This document shows, piece after piece, positions 8,097-17,910 of a DNA stretch of 64,000 nucleotides. Numbering within the stretch: the stretch's first letter is position 1; each line of letters starts with the position of its first letter. The notes beneath the pieces were generated by a model. It was not told the DNA's origin. It made no database searches and saw only the letters and a program-made list of their open reading frames with translations. The stretch is from Pseudomonadota bacterium (GTDB taxonomy: Bacteria; Pseudomonadota; Gammaproteobacteria; Steroidobacterales; JBCBZW01): positions 1 through 64,000 of the forward strand of contig JBCBZW010000009.1 of the NCBI GenBank assembly GCA_039815145.1, given 5' to 3'. A program made the position numbers and the translations under genes.

Positions 8097-9686
8097 GTGT
8101 CGTTGGTCGAGGGTTCCCCGCGTCCCTGCGAGGCGGTCCGCGCGCAGGTCGCCTGTTCGCCGGCGGCGGCGGGTGAGGACTGCCCTCGTGAGCGCCGTGG
8201 TTGGGTGCTACTGGCCGCGATCCTCGGCTCCAGTATCGCGTTCGTGGAAGGGTCCGTGGTCGGCCTTGCGCTGCCCCGCATCCAGGCCTGGTTCGGCGTC
8301 GACTCGATGGCCCTGCAGTGGGTGTCCAACGGCTATCTCCTACTGCTAGGGGCCTGCATGTTGCCCGGGGGAATCGCCGGTGATCGCTTCGGGCTGCGAC
8401 GCGTGTTCGTGCTCGGGACGGTCCTCTTCAGCGTGGGTGCGATCCTGTGCGCGCTCGCGCCGAGCTTCTCGATCCTGTTAGCTGCGCGCGCGCTGCAAGG
8501 CCTGGGCGGTGCTTTGCTCGTGCCCAACAGTCTGGCGCTGATCAGTGTGCACTACCCGGTGGATGCCCGTGCCGAAGCCATCGGTCGCTGGGCTGGGGCG
8601 GCGGCGCTGACCACGGCCGCAGGCCCCGTGCTCGGTGGCGTGCTGGTGGATGAACTCGGGTGGCGATCGGTGTTCCTGGTGGTCGTGCCCGTCGCCTGCG
8701 CCGCGATCGCCGTGACCCTGCTGCGGGTGCCGCCCGCACGCCCCGCCTCCAACCAAACGATCGACTGGCTGAGCGCAGCACTGCTGGTGCTTGGGCTCGG
8801 GCTGGCGCTGCTCAGTCTGACGCGCGCAGCTGAGGGTGCCGGCGGCTCAGTCGAGGTGGTCACCGCTGGGCTCGGGGGTATGTTGCTGGTGGCGTTCTGG
8901 CGACGTCAGCGCCGAGCATCGGCGCCGATGCTGCCACCGGCCTTGCTCGCCAACCGTGCCTTCGTCGGTGCCAATCTGGTGACTGCCTTGCTCTACGCAG
9001 GTCTCGGCGCGGCGCTGTACTTCCTGCCGTTTCAGCTCATTCAGGGGCTGGGGTACAGCGCGACTCAGGCGGGGGCGGCTTTGCTGCCGTTCACCTTGAT
9101 CATCGGCTTCGGATCCGGTGCCGCCGGGCGCCTGATGGGACGCTTAGGCACGCGAACCTTGCTGGTCGCGGGGCCTGTCCTGGCCGGCGTGGGCTTGGGT
9201 TTGCTCGCCGCGAGCGGTGCCGAGGGTGGGTTCGTGTGGGGCGTGTTGCCTGGGGTGACCGCGCTCGGCGTGGGGATGGCGTTGAGTGTCGCACCGCTCA
9301 CGGCAGCGGTGATGGCGGCGGTGGACGACGAGTCGGCGGGCGTTGCCTCTGGCATCAACAACACCGCCTCGCGCCTGGCGGGCTTGCTAGCGGTAGCGCT
9401 CGCCACGGTGTTGGCGGTGACCGTGTTCCGCGGCAGTCTTGCCACCCAACTGGCAAACCTCGCGCTGCCGGGCGCGGTTCGCATCGACCTGCTGGGCGAG
9501 GCGGGGCGGTTGGCGGACCTTCCCGTGCCGGAAGCACTACCGGCTGCGCTGAGGGTGCAGGTGGCGCAAGCGGTGACGGACGCGTTCACGGCGGCCTTCC
9601 GCTGGATCATGGCCTTGTGTGCCGTCGCCGCGGGGTGCGCAGCGGTGGTTAGCGCCCTCACCTTACGCGAGGGATCGCCTACCTGA
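8097..9686 (+). CDS. DHA2-type 14-helix MFS drug exporter
   Basis: A 529-residue major facilitator of the EmrB/QacA (DHA2) type, expected to have 14 transmembrane helices and to export drugs by proton antiport. Family landmarks are the first helix with SSIAFVEGSVVGLALPRIQ, motif A as GDRFGLRRVF, RALQGLGGALLVPNSLALI in helix 4, and motif C-like GPVLGG. It starts with GTG 8097, 8 nt after the decarboxylase stop; an extra polar N-terminal stretch of about 33 residues precedes helix 1. The 3' end overlaps the convergent amidase gene by 8 bp. No EmrA-like adaptor is adjacent. Confidence 0.87.
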   Translation: MSLVEGSPRPCEAVRAQVACSPAAAGEDCPRERRGWVLLAAILGSSIAFVEGSVVGLALPRIQAWFGVDSMALQWVSNGYLLLLGACMLPGGIAGDRFGLRRVFVLGTVLFSVGAILCALAPSFSILLAARALQGLGGALLVPNSLALISVHYPVDARAEAIGRWAGAAALTTAAGPVLGGVLVDELGWRSVFLVVVPVACAAIAVTLLRVPPARPASNQTIDWLSAALLVLGLGLALLSLTRAAEGAGGSVEVVTAGLGGMLLVAFWRRQRRASAPMLPPALLANRAFVGANLVTALLYAGLGAALYFLPFQLIQGLGYSATQAGAALLPFTLIIGFGSGAAGRLMGRLGTRTLLVAGPVLAGVGLGLLAASGAEGGFVWGVLPGVTALGVGMALSVAPLTAAVMAAVDDESAGVASGINNTASRLAGLLAVALATVLAVTVFRGSLATQLANLALPGAVRIDLLGEAGRLADLPVPEALPAALRVQVAQAVTDAFTAAFRWIMALCAVAAGCAAVVSALTLREGSPT

Positions 9687-10575
9687 GGGTGTCCAGCGTT
9701 TGGGGTCGGTAGCGTTCGAGGAGGGCGAATAGGATGGCGCTGGTGTCCGTGTCGATGCGTCCGTCGTGGCGGGTCGGCCGGAAGTGTAGCTGTAGGGCGC
9801 GCACTGCGTCGCGGGTGGCATCGTCCGGCGCTCCGGTCGGCTCGAGATCGAAGCCCCACGCGATGAGGGCGCGCTGGAGTGTTGGCAGTGACGGGGCATT
9901 GGCTTCGAAGCGTCCGCGCCAACGCTCGGCCGCGTCCTCGTCGTACCAGGCACCGACGCCGGCCTCGTGGAGCGCCCGCCAGGGGAATTGTGGGCCGGGA
10001 TCCACCCTGCGCGAGGGCGCGATATCGGAGTGAGCGAGCACGCGCCAGGGCTCGATATCCGGGTGACGTGCCAGGATCTCCTGGCACAGGGCGATCACGG
10101 CGTCGATCTGCTCCGGCGGGTACGGGGTGAAGGCGCAGCCCTCGAGGGTCTCCTGCGGGGTGCACGCCGACTCGTTCACTATCTCGATCCCGATCGAACT
10201 GGCGTTCAACGCCGTCTCGCCCAACCAATGGCTGCGCCCGGCGTGCCAAGCGCGCGCAGACTCCGGCACCAGGCGGTAGACCCGAACGTTGCCGCGCCGA
10301 CCGTCAGGGCGGTCGACCAGGTAGTGCGAGCTCACAGGGTTGGATGACGGCTGCGTCAGCAGGCGGAGCGATTCGTCGGTGTCTTCGCTGGTGTAGTGCA
10401 GGATCAGGTGGCGCACGCGGCCATCCTGATTAGTCGAGGGTTGTTCGCGCAGGACGTAGGTAGACGTGCCACAAGCACTTAAGGTGGCGGCGATCGCGAT
10501 GATGGCGACGAAGGCGGTCGCCCTGCCCTGGACCCGACTTACCCAACCCGCGTTTGCACTGGTAGCCTCTGTCAT
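9679..10575 (-). CDS. amiD: AmiD-like N-acetylmuramoyl-L-alanine amidase lipoprotein
   Basis: A 298-residue lipoprotein. The signal segment ends in lipobox TLSAC (Cys35). It is followed by an Amidase_2 (PGRP-like) domain with zinc ligands His60 (LILHY), a second His in LAHSD and Asp in RVDPGPQFPW. A C-terminal peptidoglycan-binding domain (about residues 220-290) carries LQRALIAWGFD and DDATRDAVRALQLHF. It cleaves the amide between N-acetylmuramate and the stem peptide, probably from the inner face of the outer membrane, as in E. coli AmiD during wall recycling. The start ATG 10575 gives a compact signal peptide; ATG 10617 would add 14 residues and overlap the divergent gene region. Confidence 0.88.
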   Translation of the reverse strand: MTEATSANAGWVSRVQGRATAFVAIIAIAATLSACGTSTYVLREQPSTNQDGRVRHLILHYTSEDTDESLRLLTQPSSNPVSSHYLVDRPDGRRGNVRVYRLVPESARAWHAGRSHWLGETALNASSIGIEIVNESACTPQETLEGCAFTPYPPEQIDAVIALCQEILARHPDIEPWRVLAHSDIAPSRRVDPGPQFPWRALHEAGVGAWYDEDAAERWRGRFEANAPSLPTLQRALIAWGFDLEPTGAPDDATRDAVRALQLHFRPTRHDGRIDTDTSAILFALLERYRPQTLDTLR

Positions 10576-10629
10576 AACGTAGAGAGTAGCGTGTCCTCGC
10601 TGCTCTCGTGCACTCATCGAGGTCTCACC

Positions 10630-11856
10630 ATGCCATCTGTACCGACGCTAGCCTCCTGCGGCCGTCGTTCGTTCACCGCGCTCGTCATCACCTCGTGCTC
10701 GCTGCTGGCGGGGTGTTCCCTGGAAGATGTGTTGGGCGGCCCTGGCGGCTCCCGCGAGGCGCCACCGCCGCCCGCGGTCACCGTGGCCACGCCGCTCGTC
10801 GAGCAAATCGTCGATTGGGACGAGTACACGGGGCGCCTGGCCGCGATCGATCGGGTGGAGGTGCGCGCCCGCGTGAGTGGCTATCTGGACTCATCGGCGT
10901 TCGATGAGGGGCAGTTCGTGGCGGAGGGCGATCCGCTCTTCGTGGTCGATCCCAGGCCCTATCAGGCGGTGTTGGACGCTGCCGAGGCGGAGCGCAAACG
11001 CGCTCAGTCGGCCCTGGATCTGGCGCGGATCGAGCTCGATCGCGCGGAACGCCTCCTGCGCAGCAACGCGGGCTCTGCGGAGCTTCGTGACACGCGTTCC
11101 GCCGAGTTCCAACAGGCGACCGCTGCGCTCGAAGCGGCCGTGGCGTCGGTGGCGTCGGCGCGCCTGGACGTGCAGTTCACCACGGTGCGCGCGCCGATCG
11201 CGGGTCGCGTCGGGCGCAAGCTGGTGACCGAGGGCAACCTCGTGACCGGGGGAGCTTCCGGCGCCACCTTGCTCACGACGATCGTCTCCTTAGATCCCGT
11301 GCATTTCTACTTCACGGCGGACGAGAGCGCCTACCTCAAGTACGCGCGCCTCGCTCGCGAGGGGAAGCGCCCGAGTTCGCGCACCACGGCGAACCCCGTG
11401 CAACTGAAGCTCGCGGATGAGGCGAGCTTCGTCCACGAGGGCCGCATGGACTTCGTCGACAACGAGGTGGATCAGGCGACGGGCACGATTCAGGGGCGGG
11501 CCATCTTCGACAACGCCGACCAGCTGCTCACGCCCGGGCTCTTCGCGCGCATCCGACTGCTCGGTCGCGGCCCCTACGAGGCCTTACTGGTGCCGGAGAT
11601 CGCCATCGGCGCCGATCAGTCGCGCCGCTTCGTCTTCGTCCTCAGTGAGGACGAGCTGCCGGAGCGGCGCTACATCGAGCTAGGGCGAACGCTAGGTGAT
11701 ATGCGCATCGTGGCCAGCGGGATCACGCCCGAAGATCGCGTGATCGTCAATGGCGTTCAGCGGGTGCGGGGCAACAGCCCGGTGACCGTCGAGAACACGG
11801 AGCTCGCGCCCTTGGATCCGGCCGTCGCCGGTCGGGTCGGGAGCGAGGCACGGTGA
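10630..11856 (+). CDS. RND efflux periplasmic adaptor lipoprotein (AcrA/MexA type)
   Basis: A 408-residue membrane-fusion protein. The signal peptide ends with lipobox LLAGC. Next come the family segments EYTGRLAAIDRVEVRARVSG, the lipoyl half-motifs flanking an alpha-helical hairpin (residues about 105-175, Glu/Ala/Arg-rich), FTTVRAPIAGRVGR, and the beta-barrel and membrane-proximal domains. The start ATG is preceded by GAGG. The stop overlaps the pump gene start (GTGA), so the two are translated together. No outer-membrane TolC-like channel gene is adjacent, so the pump must recruit one encoded elsewhere. Confidence 0.92.
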   Translation: MPSVPTLASCGRRSFTALVITSCSLLAGCSLEDVLGGPGGSREAPPPPAVTVATPLVEQIVDWDEYTGRLAAIDRVEVRARVSGYLDSSAFDEGQFVAEGDPLFVVDPRPYQAVLDAAEAERKRAQSALDLARIELDRAERLLRSNAGSAELRDTRSAEFQQATAALEAAVASVASARLDVQFTTVRAPIAGRVGRKLVTEGNLVTGGASGATLLTTIVSLDPVHFYFTADESAYLKYARLAREGKRPSSRTTANPVQLKLADEASFVHEGRMDFVDNEVDQATGTIQGRAIFDNADQLLTPGLFARIRLLGRGPYEALLVPEIAIGADQSRRFVFVLSEDELPERRYIELGRTLGDMRIVASGITPEDRVIVNGVQRVRGNSPVTVENTELAPLDPAVAGRVGSEAR

Positions 11857-14800
11857 GGATCGGGCATTTCTTCATCGACCGGCCGCGCTTTGCGGCGGTC
11901 CTCTCCATCCTGCTGCTGATCGTCGGTACCATCGCCTACCGCGCGCTGCCGGTGGCGCAGTATCCGGAGATCGCGCCGCCGACCATCGTCGTCACCGCCT
12001 CCTACCCAGGGGTCACGCCCGAAGTCATCGCCGACACGGTGGCCACGCCCCTCGAGCAGGAGATCAACGGCGTCGAGAACATGCTGTACATGACCTCGTC
12101 CTCCACCACCGATGGGCAGATGAGTCTCACCATCGTGTTCGAGTTGGGGACCGATCTCGACACGGCGCAGGTGTTGGTGCAGAACCGCGTGTCCATCGCT
12201 GAGGCGCGCTTGCCGGAAGAAGTGCGGCGCCTGGGCGTGGTCACCCAGAAGAGCTCGCCGGATCTGATGATGGTGGTACACCTGCTGTCGCCCGACGAGA
12301 GCTACGATCAGCTCTACATCTCCAACTACGCCTTCCTGCAGATCCGCGATGTGCTCAATCGCATCGATGGCGTCGGCCGCCTCACGGTGTTCGGCGCACG
12401 CGAGTACAGCATGCGCGTGTGGTTGGACCCTGAACGGCTGGCGGCGCTCGAGATGACCGCCGGCGATGTGCTGGCGGCCCTGCGCGGCCAGAACGTGCAG
12501 GTGGCCGGCGGTGCCCTGCGCGCCCCGCCCATGCCCCTGCAGACGGCACAGCAGTTCACGGTGAACACGCAGGGACGCTTTGCCGACGCCAACGAGTTTC
12601 GTGCGGTCATCGTCAAGACCGGAGAGGACGGGCGCATCACACGCCTCGGCGACGTGGCCCGCGTGGAACTAGGCGCACGGGACTACGTCACCAACAGCTA
12701 CCTCGACAACAAGCCGGCGGTGGCGCTCGCGATCTTTCAGCGGCCAGGCTCGAACGCCATCGAGACCGCCGATGAGATCATCGAGACCATGGAGGAGCTG
12801 TCGCACCAGTTCCCCGAGGGCCTCGAGTACACGATCGTCTACAACCCCACGGAGTTCGTGGAGGAGTCCGTGGAGGCGGTGTACCACACGATCTTCGAGG
12901 CCGTAGCCTTGGTGATTCTGGTGATCGTGCTGTTCCTGCAGACCTGGCGCGCGGCGATCATCCCCATCGTGGCGATTCCCGTCTCCTTGATCGGCACCTT
13001 CGCCGTGATGGCCGTCTTCGGCTTCTCGTTGAACAACCTCTCGCTCTTCGGTCTGGTCTTGGCCATCGGCATCGTGGTCGACGATGCGATCGTGGTGGTG
13101 GAGAACATCGAGCGAAACCTAGAGGCAGGGCTCGAGCCGCGGGAGGCGGCGCGGCTGACCATGGACGAGGTGGGAGCTGCGCTGATCTCCATCGCCCTCG
13201 TGCTAACGGCGGTATTCGTGCCCACCGCGTTTCTCGGCGGCATCTCGGGACAGTTCTTCCGCCAGTTCGCCTTGACCATCGCCGTGGCGACCATCATCTC
13301 TGCCTTCAACTCGCTCACCTTGAGTCCGGCCCTCGGGGCGATCCTGCTCAGGCATCGCGCGGAGGGCGAGAAACGGGGCCTGTGGGATCTGATCCTGGGC
13401 CCCGTCTTCAAGGTCTTCAACGCCATGTTCGACGCCCTCGAGAAGACCTACGCAGGGCTCATCGGTGTGGTCACGCGTCAGGCCGTGCTGATGATCGTGG
13501 TGTTTCTGGGGTTGCTCGCGGGCACCTTCTTCATGCTGGCGCGTACGCCTGCAGGCTTCATTCCCGAGCAGGACCAGGGCTATCTCATCGTGGCCGTCGA
13601 GCTGCCGAAGGGCGCGTCGCTGCAGCGAACCGATGCGGTGATCAACGATGCCGTCGAGCGCATCTTGGAAGTCCCTGGTGCGGCCCACGCGGTGAGCTTC
13701 GTCGGCTTCTCCGGCGCCACCTTCAGCGCCGCCTCGAATGCGGGCGCCATCTTCGTGCCCATGGAGCCCTTCGCCGAGCGCGCGCCTGGCGTGACGGCGC
13801 AGAACCTCCTGGGCGAGTTGTACGCGGCGTTGGCGCCGATTCAGGATGCGCAGCTGTTCGTGATCATGCCGCCGCCGGTGCGCGGTATCGGTAACGGTGG
13901 CGGCTTCAAGATGATGGTGCAGGATCGCACGGGACGGGGCCTGAAGACGCTGGAGGACGCCACCTGGCAACTGGTCGGTGCGGCCAACCAGGCGCCGGAG
14001 GCGAACCAGGTGTTCAGCACCTACTCCCTGTCGACGCCCCAGTACTACCTCGATATCGATCGGGTGCGCGCCGAACAGCTGCGCGTGCCCATCGCGAACA
14101 TCTTCGAGGCCTTGGAGATCTACCTGGGGTCCAGCTACGTCAACGACTTCAATCTGTTCGGGCGTGCGTACCGGGTGACGGCCCAGGCCGACGCACCCTA
14201 CCGCTTCGACCCTGAGGACATCATGAAGCTACGCGCTCGTAACGAGCTGGGGCGCATGGTGCCCTTGGGCTCGGTGATGCAGGTGAGGCTCACCAGTGGG
14301 GCGGACCGATTGGTGCGGCACAACCTCTATCCAGCGGCGGAGATTCAAGGCAACAACACGCGTGGCTACAGTTCCGGCGAGGTGATCGCCAAGCTGGAGA
14401 CCTTGGCCGAGGACGCGCTCCCAGGGGGCTTGAGCTACGACTGGACCGAGATCGCCTTCCAGCAAAAGCTAGCGGGTGACGCGGGCAATTGGGTGTTTCC
14501 GCTCAGCATCCTCCTGGTGCTGCTGGTGCTCGCCGCGCAGTACGAAAGCTGGGCCCTGCCCTTTGCGATCGTGCTCATCGTGCCCCTCTCGATTCTGTTC
14601 GCGCTGGTCGGCGTGACCATGCGCGGAATGGACAACAACATCCTCACCCAGATTGGTTTCGTCGTGCTGTTGGGGCTGGCGAGCAAGAACGCGATCCTGA
14701 TCGTCGAGTTTGCGCGGCAGAAGGAGGCTGAGGGGCGGTCGGTGCTGCAGGCGGCGTGCGAGGCGGCGCGCCTGCGCTTGCGACCGATCCTCATGACCTC

Positions 14801-14990
14801 GGCGGCGTTCATCCTCGGTGTGGTGCCCTTGGTCACGGCGAGCGGAGCGGGGGCGGAGATGCGCCAGGTGCTCGGCACGGCGGTGTTCAGCGGCATGATC
14901 GGGGTGACCGTGATCGGCCTGGTGCTGACGCCGGTGCTGTACGTGGTGGTTCGACGTCTCGTCGGGGCGGGTGGCACGGACGCGCCGTGA
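11853..14990 (+). CDS. RND multidrug efflux pump, HAE1 (AcrB/MexB) type
   Basis: A 1045-residue inner-membrane pump, the standard family length. It has 12 transmembrane helices, two large periplasmic loops, and the proton-relay aspartates Asp410 and Asp411 in AIGIVVDDAIVVVENIE, corresponding to AcrB Asp407/408. The N-terminus RIGHFFIDRPRFAAV and the sequence SQFPEGLEY-like region before helix 2 are typical. GTG start overlapping the adaptor stop. The divergent amidase and the convergent APC gene frame the two-gene operon. Substrates cannot be predicted. No local TetR repressor is seen. Confidence 0.94.
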   Translation: MRIGHFFIDRPRFAAVLSILLLIVGTIAYRALPVAQYPEIAPPTIVVTASYPGVTPEVIADTVATPLEQEINGVENMLYMTSSSTTDGQMSLTIVFELGTDLDTAQVLVQNRVSIAEARLPEEVRRLGVVTQKSSPDLMMVVHLLSPDESYDQLYISNYAFLQIRDVLNRIDGVGRLTVFGAREYSMRVWLDPERLAALEMTAGDVLAALRGQNVQVAGGALRAPPMPLQTAQQFTVNTQGRFADANEFRAVIVKTGEDGRITRLGDVARVELGARDYVTNSYLDNKPAVALAIFQRPGSNAIETADEIIETMEELSHQFPEGLEYTIVYNPTEFVEESVEAVYHTIFEAVALVILVIVLFLQTWRAAIIPIVAIPVSLIGTFAVMAVFGFSLNNLSLFGLVLAIGIVVDDAIVVVENIERNLEAGLEPREAARLTMDEVGAALISIALVLTAVFVPTAFLGGISGQFFRQFALTIAVATIISAFNSLTLSPALGAILLRHRAEGEKRGLWDLILGPVFKVFNAMFDALEKTYAGLIGVVTRQAVLMIVVFLGLLAGTFFMLARTPAGFIPEQDQGYLIVAVELPKGASLQRTDAVINDAVERILEVPGAAHAVSFVGFSGATFSAASNAGAIFVPMEPFAERAPGVTAQNLLGELYAALAPIQDAQLFVIMPPPVRGIGNGGGFKMMVQDRTGRGLKTLEDATWQLVGAANQAPEANQVFSTYSLSTPQYYLDIDRVRAEQLRVPIANIFEALEIYLGSSYVNDFNLFGRAYRVTAQADAPYRFDPEDIMKLRARNELGRMVPLGSVMQVRLTSGADRLVRHNLYPAAEIQGNNTRGYSSGEVIAKLETLAEDALPGGLSYDWTEIAFQQKLAGDAGNWVFPLSILLVLLVLAAQYESWALPFAIVLIVPLSILFALVGVTMRGMDNNILTQIGFVVLLGLASKNAILIVEFARQKEAEGRSVLQAACEAARLRLRPILMTSAAFILGVVPLVTASGAGAEMRQVLGTAVFSGMIGVTVIGLVLTPVLYVVVRRLVGAGGTDAP

Positions 14991-15000
14991 GCGCTGCAGG

Positions 15001-16242
15001 TCAGTGACCGGCCGATACTTCACCCAGGAGGCTGATGGCGATCAGCCCTACGCTCAGGAGCACGCCCAGAGCGGGTAGGGCCAGCCGTCGCGCATGCGCA
15101 CCTTCGCGCAGGAGCAGGCGAATCAGGGCGACGTTGACCATCGTGAAGACGAGCAAGACGATCAGGCTCGTGGCTTTAGCCAACACCAGCAGCGGGAACC
15201 AGGCGGCGAGGGCGACGACCAGGGCCACGGTCAGGCCCGTCGCCAGCAGCGGCGTCTTGCGCACCGGGTGGATGCGGGCGAGCAAGCGGGGGGCATGGCC
15301 ACCGTCGGCCATGCCGTAGACCACCCGCGACACCATCACCAGCTGGGCCAACGCACTGTTGCTCACGCTCAGCATCGACAGGGTGGCGATGATCGCCGGC
15401 CACGGCGCGCCAGCGTGAGCGACCATGGCGGCGAGGGGCGCGGGATGGCCGGCGAGGGCCAGTTCCTGGTTGGCCAGCACCGCCATCAGGGCGACCAGCA
15501 GGTAGAGCGTCGTGGCGCCGGTGAGGGCGATGAGAATCGCGGGCACCATCGTGCGCTCGGGCTCGCGCGTCTCCTCGGCGACGTTGACCATGTCCTCGAA
15601 GCCGATGAACGCGTAGAAGGCGACGAAGGCGCCCGCGGTGATGGCGAGCCACGCCCCGTCGGCGCTGGGCGTGAGCAGGGGCAACAGCTCCGGCAGATGC
15701 GAGAGGTAGCGGCTCGAGACCACCAATACCGTCAGCAGTCCGAGCACGGACAGCGCGGTGATGATCATCGCCACCCAGATGGTGTGCCCGATACCCCAGG
15801 CGACGATCAGGCCGAGGACGATGATGAAGCCCGGCGCTGCCAGCGCTTGCGTACCGGGAAAGAAAAACGAGAAGTACCCAGCGAATCCCTTGGCCAGGGT
15901 ACCGCTGGAGACCAGTCCCGTGAGGGCGACGGCCCAGCCGGTGGCGCGGGTGAGGACGGGCAGGTCGAAGGCCTGTTCCACGTAGACCGCTTCGCCAGCG
16001 CTCTTGGGGAAGCGGCGAGCCAGCTGGCCGTAGCTCAGCGCCGTGCACGCCGCCACCAGCGCCGCGAGCAGGAAGGCCCACGGCGCGAAGGCCCCGCTTA
16101 CCGCCAGGATTTCACCCACGAGTACGTAGATGCCGGCACCGACCATCGTGCCCAGCCCGAACAGGACGAGCATCGGCAGGGTCAGGCGCCGCGTCAGCTT
16201 GGGAGCGCTGTCCACCTCCCGAGTATGCGCTCTCGGGAGCAT
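15001..16242 (-). CDS. APC-superfamily amino acid permease
   Basis: About 413 residues with roughly 11-12 hydrophobic segments. The first helix carries LFGLGTMVGAGIYVLVGEI, the unwound-helix Gly motif of APC transporters. Helix 6 has FVAFYAFIGFEDMVNVAEETREPERTMVPAI, the classic cationic/neutral amino acid transporter consensus. The length is shorter than 14-helix CAT proteins. ATG 16242 is chosen because residues upstream in the same frame are Arg-rich and unrelated to the family. It ends 10 bp from the convergent RND pump gene. Confidence 0.85.
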   Translation of the reverse strand: MLPRAHTREVDSAPKLTRRLTLPMLVLFGLGTMVGAGIYVLVGEILAVSGAFAPWAFLLAALVAACTALSYGQLARRFPKSAGEAVYVEQAFDLPVLTRATGWAVALTGLVSSGTLAKGFAGYFSFFFPGTQALAAPGFIIVLGLIVAWGIGHTIWVAMIITALSVLGLLTVLVVSSRYLSHLPELLPLLTPSADGAWLAITAGAFVAFYAFIGFEDMVNVAEETREPERTMVPAILIALTGATTLYLLVALMAVLANQELALAGHPAPLAAMVAHAGAPWPAIIATLSMLSVSNSALAQLVMVSRVVYGMADGGHAPRLLARIHPVRKTPLLATGLTVALVVALAAWFPLLVLAKATSLIVLLVFTMVNVALIRLLLREGAHARRLALPALGVLLSVGLIAISLLGEVSAGH

Positions 16243-16405
16243 CGGTTCGTATCGTGGATTACCCCAGCCGCGCCTTGTGGCCGGAGCGATACAATGGAGG
16301 TGTGCTCGACGCCTGCGTCGTGTGAGGCGGTCGAGATCGGTGCAAACGCGGAGCGACGCCGGCTGGTGCCGACCGCCCATCGCGCAAGTGCGCAGGAGTC
16401 GACCC

Positions 16406-16762
16406 ATGGGTGCATCCAACCATCACATCAAACAGTACGAGTGCGGGCTATCGCTCGGCGGTGCCGAGGCGGGGCCGGACGCCACCCTTTACCTCTACGG
16501 AGAACGCCGCGAGTTGCTCGCCGCGATCGCCTTTCGCGCCGATGCGAAGTCGCAGGTACCAGCGTCGGTGCAGGAGGACACCGGGGTGGTCCTGGCGACG
16601 CTGCCCACCTCGGCCTACGACCGTATCGTCGACATGCTTCGCAATGAGCGTCCGGTGGTGCTGTGCTCGGATCCCGCGGCCGGGTCGTTGCGCCTGACAA
16701 CGGGTAACGAGCCCGTGGGCGAGGAGGAGCTGCGGCGCATGTTCTCCTGGATGTACGTCTAG
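16406..16762 (+). CDS. Small soluble protein of unknown function
   Basis: A 118-residue cytosolic protein not recognised. It has no signal peptide or membrane segment. Alternating hydrophobic residues (ATLYLYGERRELLAAIAF, GVVLATLPTSAYDRIVDML) suggest a small alpha/beta fold, ending in EEELRRMFSWMYV. An AGGAG at 16394-16398 with 7-nt spacing supports ATG 16406. It lies 95 nt upstream of the flavoprotein gene on the same strand and may be co-transcribed. Confidence 0.65.
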   Translation: MGASNHHIKQYECGLSLGGAEAGPDATLYLYGERRELLAAIAFRADAKSQVPASVQEDTGVVLATLPTSAYDRIVDMLRNERPVVLCSDPAAGSLRLTTGNEPVGEEELRRMFSWMYV

Positions 16763-16857
16763 CCGCGGCGAGCGGCGGTGCGGCGAATTGCAGGGTAGAT
16801 CGTCAGGCACTATCCTGCCGGTCCCTGCCCGCCGCCGACCCTTAGGACGCTCCGACC

Positions 16858-17910
16858 GTGACTGACGCCACCACCACGCCCATCGAGACCGACGTGCTGA
16901 TCGTCGGCGCCGGCCCCTGTGGCCTGTTTCAGGTGTTCGAACTCGGCCTTCTGGGCCTCAAGGCGCATCTGGTGGATGCCCTGCGGGCGCCCGGCGGCCA
17001 GTGCACGGAGCTCTATCCGGACAAGCCAATCTACGACATCCCGGCCCTGCCCATCGTGGGCGCCCAGGAGCTGATCGATCGCCTGATGGAGCAGATCGCG
17101 CCCTTCGATCCCACCTTCCACCTCGGCCAGGAGGTGCAGGTGGTGGAGCCCCTGGGGGAGGGCGAGGGCTTTCGCGTCGTCACCAGCGCGGGCACCACCT
17201 TCATGGCCAAGACCGTGATCATCGCGGGCGGCGTGGGCTCCTTCCAGCCGCGCAAGCTGCGCGTGGAGGGGGCGGATCGCTACGAAGGTGAGCAGATCCA
17301 TTACAAGGTCAGCAATCCCGATCAGTACGCGGGCAAGCACTTGGTGGTCATGGGCGGTGGCGATTCGGCCCTCGACTGGACCCTGGAGCTGCGCGAGCGG
17401 GCTGCGAGCATGACCCTGATCCACCGTCGCGAGGAGTACCGGGCGCAGCCCGCCTCCGTGGCCAAGATGCAGGCGCATTGCGAGGCCGGTGATATGCGCT
17501 CGCTGATCGGCGCCGCCACGGCCCTGCGTGAGAGCGACGGTGTGCTCACGGGCTTGGAGGTGCGTGACCTCGCGGGCGAGATGCACGAGGTGCCGGCCGA
17601 TCAGGTGTTGGTGTTCTGGGGCTTACGTCCCGCCTTGGGGCCCATCGCCAACTGGGGTTTGAACCTTCATCGCAACACCATCCCCGTGGACACGGAGAAG
17701 TTCCAGACCAGCGCGCCGGGGATCTTCGCGGTGGGCGACATCAACCAGTACCCGGGCAAGAAGAAGCTGATCTTGAGCGGCTTCCACGAGGCGGCCCTCG
17801 CGGCCTTCGCGATCAAGGCGATCGTGGCACCTGATGAGAAGGTTCGTCTGCAGTACACCACGACCAGCCCCCTGATGCAGGAGCGCCTCGGCGTCAAGGA
17901 AGCGCGGTAG
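16858..17910 (+). CDS. Ferredoxin/flavodoxin-NADP+ reductase, thioredoxin-reductase-like (YumC type)
   Basis: A 350-residue FAD- and NADPH-binding flavoprotein. FAD site IVGAGPCGLFQVFELG near the N-terminus, GGQCTELYPDKPIYDIP (family signature), NADP site VVMGGGDSALDWTLEL mid-protein, and the second FAD contact VGDINQYPGKKKLILSGFHEAALA near the C-terminus. The redox CxxC of thioredoxin reductase is absent, so it fits the TrxR-like ferredoxin-NADP reductases. GTG start. The TAG stop codon is the first three bases of the palindromic element at 17908. Confidence 0.9.
   Translation: MTDATTTPIETDVLIVGAGPCGLFQVFELGLLGLKAHLVDALRAPGGQCTELYPDKPIYDIPALPIVGAQELIDRLMEQIAPFDPTFHLGQEVQVVEPLGEGEGFRVVTSAGTTFMAKTVIIAGGVGSFQPRKLRVEGADRYEGEQIHYKVSNPDQYAGKHLVVMGGGDSALDWTLELRERAASMTLIHRREEYRAQPASVAKMQAHCEAGDMRSLIGAATALRESDGVLTGLEVRDLAGEMHEVPADQVLVFWGLRPALGPIANWGLNLHRNTIPVDTEKFQTSAPGIFAVGDINQYPGKKKLILSGFHEAALAAFAIKAIVAPDEKVRLQYTTTSPLMQERLGVKEAR

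Noticed and set aside
15094-16647. A 517-codon plus-strand frame antisense to the APC permease
   Set aside because: Gln/Gly/His/Arg-rich composition typical of an antisense shadow; the permease on the other strand has strong family motifs.
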